Assembly: GCA_019414725.1 (NCBI GenBank)
Contig: DXLM01000024.1
Span: forward strand, 1-38,686
Source of the DNA: Bacteroides sp.
GTDB taxonomy: Bacteria > Bacteroidota > Bacteroidia > Bacteroidales > Bacteroidaceae
Length of the DNA: 38,686 nucleotides
Reading direction: 5' to 3'
Shown here in pieces: positions 7,183 to 15,000 of the stretch. Position 1 is the stretch's first letter. Each line of letters starts with the position of its first letter. The notes under the pieces are model-generated. The model was not told the DNA's origin and ran no database searches. It was given only the letters and a program-made list of their open reading frames with translations. A program made the translations under genes and the position numbers.

Positions 7183-9444
7183 GATGCACATAGCGTAGAT
7201 CCGGAACATATCATCATTCCTATACGGGATATAGAAGGAAATCTTCATCCGGGAAGTTTGCAACAAGGTTGGTCTGAAACTGATTCTGTTTATATTCCTG
7301 ACCATCAAATAGTGGAACAATGCCGCCTGATGTTACAGCAGCGAGACAATGTGGTATATGAAAACAGTAACTATGCAATGAATATAGCAGCAGTTGACTC
7401 CACTTTTTTTCATTTCTTCCACTACCCGGTTGCAGCCGGTGAGGCCCATTTAGATGCCCCTGGTGACGCCATCATCACCCAGCGCTATGCCCGTAATATA
7501 TTTGGTAAAGAAAATCCGATAGGAAAAGTATTGGAATATTATGGTAAAAACATCACCATCAAGGGAGTGATTGGAGAATTGGGATGCAAATCATTACTTC
7601 GGTTCGATCTACTGGTATCATACAGATTGGTGGAACACTGGCAACGTATGGATATATCACTGATGCGCATACTCCCCGGTGTAGATCTGGATAAGATAAA
7701 CAAAGCAAGCAATGTGTACAGAAAGGACAAAAGGGGAAACAGAATACGCTGGGAATTTATTACTTGGAAAAATTTATACTGGAGAAATTCCATTGGTCAC
7801 GATGACGATTACGATTCCATCATGCAATTCGGTAACCGTACACACCTGTATATTCTTTCAGGAGTAACCATATTGCTATTATTGGTAGGTATATTGAATT
7901 TCATCAATATTTATATGGTATTTATGATGAAACGTTCTAAAGAATATGGAGTAAAGAAAGTATTCGGCTTGCAGCGTCTGCCTTTGTTTTTACAAATATG
8001 GATAGAAAATCTGTTATTAGCCTTTGCCGCATTGCTAACCGCCTGGCTGTTGATAGAAGCAACCCAAGTACCAGTCAGCCGGTTGATGAATGAACAAATT
8101 AGCTATTCGGCATTCGACTGGCAATTGTCTTTGGGATTCATCATATTATTACCTTTGGTCACTTCTATTTATCCATACATCAGATATAATTATCTCCCTC
8201 CTATTGTGTCTATCCGTTCAATAACATCAAACCGTCATGCTATCACTGTACGTATGACATTCCTTTTTTTTCAATACATTATAACCATATTACTCCTTAT
8301 CCTGTCCTTTTACTTTGGCAAGCAACTGCATTTCCTGCTGAATACCTCTCTCGGATATCGGACAGAAAGAATTCTCAGAGCTGAGTTGTTACACGAAAAC
8401 AAAAATTATCTGCGCTCTGATACAGAAGAAAAGCGCAATGAGCGCTTTGCCCGCCAAGACCGTATCAAGCAACTATTAAACGAGTGTCCTCACATTGAAA
8501 TGTGGATGAATTCCCATTATTCTATATTAAGGGGAGGCTCTATCTGCATGTTGTTAAATGACCAGGATACCCGTCAACCCATGCTCACCCTATTTCCTTC
8601 TCCACAATTCTTCCAACTATATGATTTAAAAGTACTGGAAGGAGAAATCCCCCAAAAATTTGAAGGTTGGAGTGACTATAAAATGGTACTGAACAAAGCA
8701 GCAATGAAAGCTATGGGCTATACTCGGCTAGAAGATGCTTTTGTACGCAGCGAATCCCCGCTTTGGATTAGTGTCAGCGAAAAAGGAGAAATGGAAGAAG
8801 GTGGAACCAAACTTATGCCTGTAGTGGCTGTAATAGACGATTATTACCCAAGCCATCTCACTGAAGGAATAAAACCGATGGCATTTGTCGTAGGGCCCAG
8901 CAGCGGCAACAGCGATTTTTTGATTGCCGTCAACCCCGATAAAGAAAAAGAAGTCATAGAATATCTGAAGAAAACAGAAAAAGAAATATATAATACCGAA
9001 GACTTCACCTATACTTGGTTGACAGATGAAGTCCACAAACTTTATGCTCAGGACCGTCAAACAGCAAACATTTACTTTGTCTTTGCCTTGATAGCAATCA
9101 TCATCTCCTGTTTGGGATTATTTGGATTATCCTTATTTGATATCCGACAACGTTATCGTGAAATTGCCATCCGCAAAGTAAATGGCGCAGGGATGAAAGA
9201 CCTTTACCTGCTATTGTTCCGCAAATATATCAAAGTAATAGGTTGTGCATTTGTATTGGCTATTCCACTTGCCTATTACCTCATATATATGTATACACGG
9301 GATTTTGTACTAAAAATACCTGTAGATATAGGAATTTATTTAGCAGTTCTAGCTATCATTTCCTTTATTTCATCAAGCACATTAATTTGGCAAATACACA
9401 AAGCTGCTCAAATTGATCCCGCAAAAATTATAAGATCAGAATAA
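7048..9444 (+). CDS. Two-module FtsX/MacB-type ABC permease, copy 1
   Basis: The 798-residue inner-membrane protein contains two FtsX-like modules in one chain, twice the size of MacB's membrane part. Module 1 has TM about 18-37, a large periplasmic domain (about 40-265), and TMs about 266-290, 311-340 and 365-385. The cytoplasmic coupling segment is KEYGVKKVFG (about 297-306). Module 2 has TM about 412-430, a second periplasmic domain (about 435-672), TM 673-696, the stronger coupling segment REIAIRKVNGAG (704-715), and two further TMs. It carries no ATP-binding motifs, so it depends on the ATPase gene at 14267. Its first 45 codons are nearly identical at DNA level to those of the next gene, while the rest has diverged. 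The substrate cannot be inferred. Confidence 0.92.
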   Translation: MKTLKYAWRFLMRSKSYTIINLLGLAFSLACSIILMRYIHRELTVDAHSVDPEHIIIPIRDIEGNLHPGSLQQGWSETDSVYIPDHQIVEQCRLMLQQRDNVVYENSNYAMNIAAVDSTFFHFFHYPVAAGEAHLDAPGDAIITQRYARNIFGKENPIGKVLEYYGKNITIKGVIGELGCKSLLRFDLLVSYRLVEHWQRMDISLMRILPGVDLDKINKASNVYRKDKRGNRIRWEFITWKNLYWRNSIGHDDDYDSIMQFGNRTHLYILSGVTILLLLVGILNFINIYMVFMMKRSKEYGVKKVFGLQRLPLFLQIWIENLLLAFAALLTAWLLIEATQVPVSRLMNEQISYSAFDWQLSLGFIILLPLVTSIYPYIRYNYLPPIVSIRSITSNRHAITVRMTFLFFQYIITILLLILSFYFGKQLHFLLNTSLGYRTERILRAELLHENKNYLRSDTEEKRNERFARQDRIKQLLNECPHIEMWMNSHYSILRGGSICMLLNDQDTRQPMLTLFPSPQFFQLYDLKVLEGEIPQKFEGWSDYKMVLNKAAMKAMGYTRLEDAFVRSESPLWISVSEKGEMEEGGTKLMPVVAVIDDYYPSHLTEGIKPMAFVVGPSSGNSDFLIAVNPDKEKEVIEYLKKTEKEIYNTEDFTYTWLTDEVHKLYAQDRQTANIYFVFALIAIIISCLGLFGLSLFDIRQRYREIAIRKVNGAGMKDLYLLLFRKYIKVIGCAFVLAIPLAYYLIYMYTRDFVLKIPVDIGIYLAVLAIISFISSSTLIWQIHKAAQIDPAKIIRSE

Positions 9445-9457
9445 ACACACATTAAAT

Positions 9458-9592
9458 ATGAAAACACTGAAATATGCTTGGCGCTTTTTAATGCGTTCTA
9501 AATCGTATACTATCATTAATTTGCTGGGACTGGCATTCAGTCTGGCATGCAATATCATCTTGATGCGATATATCCATAGGGAACTGACAGTG
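9458..9592 (+). repeat. Near-identical 135-bp gene start, copy B
   Basis: This is the second copy of the 135-bp direct repeat found at 7048-7182. It encodes the N-terminal cytoplasmic segment, TM1 and the first periplasmic residues through RELTVD. Most differences are synonymous; S32 in copy A is N32 here. Confidence 0.85.
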
Positions 9593-11827
9593 GACACACA
9601 TTGCATCGACAGGGAGCATGTGTATGCTATCTGTACCAATACAGAAGGTAACCGGGGACTGAGTGGACTGAAACAATATAACTATGATACCATTTCTATC
9701 GACAATCGTTTCGTAGAAGCTATGACCACCTATATTCCATTGGAAAAGGACTATGTCATTTCCGGTACCAACCGTATTCCGGCACGTTGCCTCGTTACCG
9801 ACAGTGTATTTTTCCAGTTATTTCATTATCCTATAGTGCAAGGAAAGCTATCTCTCACAACACCTCAGTCGGCATTATTAACAGAAAAATACGCCCGTAA
9901 GATTTTCGGTAATGAAAATCCGATAGGTAAAGTACTACGTTATAGCAATGGCAAAGATATTACCGTAGAAGGCATTGTAGGAGAACCTGAGTGTAAAACT
10001 ACAATTAACTTTGATATCATCCTCTCTTCTAAATTATCCCAACATTGGGAAAGGATGAATACAGAGCTCTATCGTTTCCTACCCGGTACAGATATAAATG
10101 CCATAAATAAGACAGGTAGCGTCCCACGGTATATAAATGACCCTAAATATGACACTCGCACACATACATTTTCTTTAATTTCTGTGAAGGATATTTACTG
10201 GGACGGTTCTTTAACAGACCGTGAACCTGCTATGTTTCTTTCGGGAAACCATTCCCACTTAATCATTTTGTCGGGCGTATGCCTGTTATTGCTCCTCACC
10301 GGCATCTTGAATTTTATTAATCTTTACCTGGTAGCATTATTACGCCGCGGAAAAGAATATGGATTGAAGAAAGTATTTGGTGTATGCGGCAAAACATTGT
10401 TTGCCAATATATGGATTGAAAATACATTACTAGTTCTGAGCGCCTTATTAGTATCCTGGCTTATTATTGAAATAATGTCTGCCCCTACTGAATATTTGTT
10501 CGACATTCACTTTTCTTATACGGCTTTCGACGGATGGCTTTCGGCAAGTATTTTATTATTGTTACCAGTAATAACTTCTATTTATCCATACATTAAATAC
10601 AATTACACCTCCCCCATTCTTTCCATTCGCTCTATCGGTGTCCAAAGTCATTCCAAACATTTTCGTATGTTCTTTCTAGGGGCACAGTATATTATAACTT
10701 TTTTGTTAGTGGTATTATCACTTTATTTTAATCGACAACTTGGAATGTTGTTAAATACCGAACCCGGCTTTCGTACTAAAAACATAATGAATGTAAATTT
10801 AGTATATGAATCGAAAGATTTTAGCAGTTATACTTATGAAAGTATGCAACAACGTCGCCAACGTGTCATGCAATTGGATAATGAACTTAATGCATGTCCT
10901 TTTATTGAATTGTACGAACCTAGCAATGAAAATATCCTTACTCCTACCTTTGGTACAAACTATCTGAACAATAAAGGAGAAAAGGTGTTTCTGAATATTC
11001 ATTACGCCACTCCTGCATTTTTCAAATTATATGATATAAAAGTAATTGAAGGTGAGATACCCGATATAAATAAAGAAAACCGGCGCACTGTTTTTGTTGT
11101 AAACAAAGCCGCACTGAAAGCATTAGGCTATACTTCAATCAATGGCGCTGGAGTGATTGAAGAAAATCAAAAAAGGGCTAATGCTAACGCTTCTCTTCAA
11201 CCTATCGTTGCAGTAGTAGAGGATTATTTTGAAGGACATTTGACATCTGGAATCAAGCCTACTATCTATCCTGTCGGAGCACGGTTCAGTGGTGATCTTT
11301 ATCAGATAGCTTATACACCCGGCAAAAAGAAAGAAGTGATTGATTTCTTACGTAATTTGGAATATAAAGTCTATGGAAGTGAAGACTTTGAATATACTTT
11401 CCTGGAAGATGATATCAAAGCGATGTATACACAAGACCGCCAAACAGCCACTATTTATTCTATTTTTGCAGGTATGGCTATTATTATTTCCAGTCTTGGC
11501 CTGTTAGGGATTTCTCTTTTTGACATTCGCCAACGATATCGGGAAATAGCGATTCGTAAAGTGAACGGTGCAAGTGCCAAAGACCTTTACCGACTGTTAT
11601 TCCGCAAATATATAACCGTTTTAATTATAGCATTTGTCATAGCTATTCCTTTGGCTTATTATCTGATAAATACCTATACTCAAGATTTTGCAGTAAGGGC
11701 ACCTGTCAGTATAGACATTTTTATCATATCATTGCTGTTGGTAATAATCATATCACTGGGCACCTTAGCATACCAAATACAAAAAGCGGCATATATTAAT
11801 CCGACACAAATCATGAAAACAGAATAA
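9458..11827 (+). CDS. Two-module FtsX/MacB-type ABC permease, copy 2
   Basis: The 789-residue paralogue of the preceding gene has the same order: TM1, periplasmic domain, three TMs with coupling segment KEYGLKKVFG, a fifth TM, a second periplasmic domain, and a terminal three-TM block with REIAIRKVNGAS. Outside the 45-residue conserved start, the periplasmic domains differ substantially from copy 1, while the membrane and coupling segments stay recognisable. This fits a duplicated permease in which the substrate- or adaptor-facing part diversified (inference). It starts 13 nt after copy 1 and no ATPase domain is present. TM counts are by eye. Confidence 0.92.
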   Translation: MKTLKYAWRFLMRSKSYTIINLLGLAFSLACNIILMRYIHRELTVDTHCIDREHVYAICTNTEGNRGLSGLKQYNYDTISIDNRFVEAMTTYIPLEKDYVISGTNRIPARCLVTDSVFFQLFHYPIVQGKLSLTTPQSALLTEKYARKIFGNENPIGKVLRYSNGKDITVEGIVGEPECKTTINFDIILSSKLSQHWERMNTELYRFLPGTDINAINKTGSVPRYINDPKYDTRTHTFSLISVKDIYWDGSLTDREPAMFLSGNHSHLIILSGVCLLLLLTGILNFINLYLVALLRRGKEYGLKKVFGVCGKTLFANIWIENTLLVLSALLVSWLIIEIMSAPTEYLFDIHFSYTAFDGWLSASILLLLPVITSIYPYIKYNYTSPILSIRSIGVQSHSKHFRMFFLGAQYIITFLLVVLSLYFNRQLGMLLNTEPGFRTKNIMNVNLVYESKDFSSYTYESMQQRRQRVMQLDNELNACPFIELYEPSNENILTPTFGTNYLNNKGEKVFLNIHYATPAFFKLYDIKVIEGEIPDINKENRRTVFVVNKAALKALGYTSINGAGVIEENQKRANANASLQPIVAVVEDYFEGHLTSGIKPTIYPVGARFSGDLYQIAYTPGKKKEVIDFLRNLEYKVYGSEDFEYTFLEDDIKAMYTQDRQTATIYSIFAGMAIIISSLGLLGISLFDIRQRYREIAIRKVNGASAKDLYRLLFRKYITVLIIAFVIAIPLAYYLINTYTQDFAVRAPVSIDIFIISLLLVIIISLGTLAYQIQKAAYINPTQIMKTE

Positions 11828-11847
11828 TTTTATAAAACAACGGAAAT

Positions 11848-14247
11848 ATGTTAAGGCATTATATAAAAATGGCAATGCGCCACTTATTAAAAAATAAGAT
11901 ACAAAATCTGATATCTATCGTAGGGCTATCCGTCGGGATATTATGTTTTAGTATCTGTCTTTATTGTAGCCGGTTCATCAGCGAAGTAGATTCTTGCTTT
12001 TCCAATAAAGAACTCATAGCAGACATAAATTTATGTACAACACGGGGAGATTTGTATTCTGGTATTCCGGCAACAACGATTGAAGAATTGCGCAAACTTA
12101 GATTCGATGAGGTTCAAGATTTTACCTTTACCGTTTATCCCCGAGAGCGGAGTTACAACGTAGAGATAAAAGAAGGGAAAGAATTGCCATACGATCATTT
12201 GATGACAATGGAAGTAGACTCTCTTTTTAGGAAAGTATTCACTCCCCGAATACTACAGGGATCATGGGAAGTAGCCTCCAACACCCCCAATGCCATCATA
12301 CTGACCCGCTCTTTAGCAAAAAGGATTTTCGGTGAATCAGAAAATCCCATAGGCAAACGTATGATATTGACACAACGTCTTTTTACAGCACCGGATACCA
12401 CTCCTCGTACTGGAGGCATAGCCTATACCATTCAAGCCGTGATAGAAGATATTCCCCTGAATACCAGCCTGAGTTTTCTTGAGAAACTGGATATGCTGAC
12501 TTTGAATGACAGTGAAGGAACATTGCAATTCAACGGTCGTAATAATATGACCGGAGGTTTTGGTTTTGCCCTGCTACATCCGGGTAAAACAGCTCGAAAA
12601 TTAGAAGCCCGTTTTCGCTCCATAAATATGAAGCACCACATATATGACGAAGAAACAGCTATAACCGCCTCGCCCTTTGGAGAGGAATTTTGGGATAAGT
12701 CCATTGCTCCTTATTTTGCAGGAATAACCATGATAGTAGGCCTGTTGATTTTACTGACCGGACTTCTTAATTTCTTCCATTTTCTTATGGGAACTTTTTT
12801 GAATCGTAACCGTGAATACGGGATACGCAAAGTTATGGGCAGTGGAAACCAGCAACTTTTTTACCAACTCTTTGTCCAGTCTGTCATCATTGCATTCATC
12901 GCTTTCTTGTTTACGTTCTGCTTGATTGAAATAATCAGTCCCTATTTGAATTTCAATTTATTTAATTACGTTCTTATCATTGAAAAGAACCTCTTGTTTA
13001 TACAGACCGCAGAGTATATGGTATTCATCTTATTTTTATGTATGATATTATGCTTTATAACTGTATTGCGCATACATTACACACCCATCCAGACAGAGAT
13101 TCATGGCAGTGAGATAAAACGTCATAAACATGGAATGCGGAATATTCTGTTAGGCATCCAATTTTTTATATGCTGGGTTTTTGTCGCATTTACCGTAGCT
13201 CTTTATATGCAAGCGGAGAAAACGGAATCTACCCTATTCAACACATTGACTGAAAAAGAAAAAGCCAATATACTAAGTTTCTCCATAGATTATATGTTTA
13301 TGAAGAATGAAGAGAAACTGGCTTTAATAGAACGTATATCCAAATTTTCCGGTGTACAAGACAAATTATTGGCAGACATCAGTTATCTGAAAGGTATATC
13401 AGGTACTGGGATGCAAATGGAAAAAGGTAACCCGGAAAGCAGTTTTGAAGTAAATGTCATGAATGTTTCCACTAACTTCTTCCAATTCATGAACATACCT
13501 TTACTATCGGGACACACATTAAAAGCCAAAGAGGATTTGGTAGTAGACAAAACATGGGCGGAACGCCAGAAAAAAGATCTGTTAGGAACTATTTTATACA
13601 ATTACTCGGAAAGCTATACCATTTGCGGTGTATGTGACGATTTTATCGCCGATGTATATAATCAAAGTCCTGGATTTGTATTCTTACCCAGCGACTTCAA
13701 TTATTATGTAGGTCATTGCTATCTGAAATGCGAGCCGGGGGAAACGGCTGATATAAAAAAAATGATAGAAAAGACATTGAAAGAAACACTCCCGGAAAGT
13801 ATTCATCCTCATGTCACTACATTGCAGGAAGATATATATGAAGCACAAGCAATAGAAAATAAATTGAAAGGGATTATTCTATTCTTTTCTATCGTCAGCC
13901 TGCTCATTACTTTGTTGGGAGTTTATTCGACCATCACATTGGATACGGAACGCAGACAAAAGGAAGTAGCTATCCGGAAGGTAAATGGAGCAGGATTGAA
14001 ACAGATTATTTTATTGTTTGCCCGCCTTTATATAAAACTGCTGACTGTTTCCGCAATTATTGCATTTCCATTAATTTATATAGTCATACAAATATGGAAA
14101 AAAGCATATATTGTATTCTTTAATGACGGTATCATATATTGGGCAGGAATTTTCATCGGAATAACATTTATTACGGCCCTCACGGTATTATTCCGTATTC
14201 TGGGAATTGCACGAATTAACCCTGCAAAAGTAATCAAGAACGAATAA
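11848..14247 (+). CDS. Two-module FtsX/MacB-type ABC permease, copy 3
   Basis: The 799-residue protein has the same eight-TM, two-module plan but a more distant sequence. Its N-terminus (MLRHYIKMAMRHLLKNKIQN) is unlike copies 1 and 2. The first coupling segment is REYGIRKVMGSG and the second is KEVAIRKVNGAG, both classic FtsX/MacB contacts with an ATPase. Two large extracytoplasmic domains separate the membrane blocks. The gene begins 20 nt after copy 2 and ends 19 nt before the ATPase gene, so it is the permease most tightly linked to the motor. No ATP-binding motif or catalytic residue is present. The substrate is unknown. Confidence 0.92.
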   Translation: MLRHYIKMAMRHLLKNKIQNLISIVGLSVGILCFSICLYCSRFISEVDSCFSNKELIADINLCTTRGDLYSGIPATTIEELRKLRFDEVQDFTFTVYPRERSYNVEIKEGKELPYDHLMTMEVDSLFRKVFTPRILQGSWEVASNTPNAIILTRSLAKRIFGESENPIGKRMILTQRLFTAPDTTPRTGGIAYTIQAVIEDIPLNTSLSFLEKLDMLTLNDSEGTLQFNGRNNMTGGFGFALLHPGKTARKLEARFRSINMKHHIYDEETAITASPFGEEFWDKSIAPYFAGITMIVGLLILLTGLLNFFHFLMGTFLNRNREYGIRKVMGSGNQQLFYQLFVQSVIIAFIAFLFTFCLIEIISPYLNFNLFNYVLIIEKNLLFIQTAEYMVFILFLCMILCFITVLRIHYTPIQTEIHGSEIKRHKHGMRNILLGIQFFICWVFVAFTVALYMQAEKTESTLFNTLTEKEKANILSFSIDYMFMKNEEKLALIERISKFSGVQDKLLADISYLKGISGTGMQMEKGNPESSFEVNVMNVSTNFFQFMNIPLLSGHTLKAKEDLVVDKTWAERQKKDLLGTILYNYSESYTICGVCDDFIADVYNQSPGFVFLPSDFNYYVGHCYLKCEPGETADIKKMIEKTLKETLPESIHPHVTTLQEDIYEAQAIENKLKGIILFFSIVSLLITLLGVYSTITLDTERRQKEVAIRKVNGAGLKQIILLFARLYIKLLTVSAIIAFPLIYIVIQIWKKAYIVFFNDGIIYWAGIFIGITFITALTVLFRILGIARINPAKVIKNE

Positions 14248-14266
14248 CTTTATAAAATATAAGATT

Positions 14267-14941
14267 ATGATCAAAACAGTAAACTTACAGAAAATCTTCA
14301 AAACAGAAGAAGTCGAAACATGGGCATTGAACAATGTCAATCTAGAAATCAAAGCAGGCGAATTTGTAGCCATCATGGGACCATCCGGTTGTGGAAAGTC
14401 CACCCTGCTGAATATCCTCGGCCTTTTGGACAATCCTACGGGAGGCACTTACGAACTGAACGGAACAGACGTTTCCAAATTTACCGAAGCACAACGCACC
14501 AATTTACGTAAAGGGGTCATCGGATTCGTGTTCCAGAGCTTTAACCTGATTGATGAATTGAATGTATTCGAAAATATCGAGTTACCCTTATTGTATATGG
14601 GGATTCCGGCGGCAGAACGCAAACGCCGGGTAGAAGATGCCATGAACCGTATGGCTATTGCCCATCGGGTAAAACATTTCCCACAACAACTATCCGGCGG
14701 ACAGCAACAACGTGTTGCAATAGCCCGTGCTGTAGTAGCAAACCCGAAACTGATTCTAGCAGATGAGCCTACCGGCAATCTGGATTCCAAAAACGGCAAG
14801 GAAGTAATGGAACTTCTGACCGAACTGAATAAAGAAGGAACAACAATTGTTATGGTTACCCACTCCCAACACGATTCCGGCTATGCAGGGAGAACCATTA
14901 ATTTGTTTGACGGGCAGGTGGTGAATGAAATAAAAATATAA
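14267..14941 (+). CDS. MacB/LolD-type ABC transporter ATP-binding protein
   Basis: The 224-residue nucleotide-binding subunit has all motifs: Walker A GPSGCGKST (38-46), Q-loop VFQSF (Q90), signature LSGGQQQ (142-148), Walker B LILADEP (162-168), D-loop NLDS and switch H199. The length and the ADEPTGNLD motif match the LolD/MacB/FtsE type that pairs with FtsX-like permeases. It is the only ATPase in an operon with four permeases, so it presumably energises all of them as a homodimer (inference). Permease 3 ends 19 nt upstream; downstream a perfect 17-bp hairpin separates it from permease 4. Confidence 0.96.
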   Translation: MIKTVNLQKIFKTEEVETWALNNVNLEIKAGEFVAIMGPSGCGKSTLLNILGLLDNPTGGTYELNGTDVSKFTEAQRTNLRKGVIGFVFQSFNLIDELNVFENIELPLLYMGIPAAERKRRVEDAMNRMAIAHRVKHFPQQLSGGQQQRVAIARAVVANPKLILADEPTGNLDSKNGKEVMELLTELNKEGTTIVMVTHSQHDSGYAGRTINLFDGQVVNEIKI

Positions 14942-14947
14942 GTCAAT

Positions 14948-14982
14948 TTATTATAGAGGTGGTTAAACCACCTCTATAATAA
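14948..14982 (+). promoter_or_regulatory. Perfect 17-bp intercistronic hairpin
   Basis: Arms 14948-14964 and 14966-14982 are exact reverse complements around one central base, with a GC-rich middle (AGAGGTGG/CCACCTCT). The stem is followed by AACAAAAGG rather than a T-run, so it is not a standard intrinsic terminator. It sits in the 59-nt gap between the ATPase and permease 4. It could be an mRNA processing or stability element, or a protein-binding palindrome. Confidence 0.7.
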
Positions 14983-15000
14983 CAAAAGGATATTATAACA

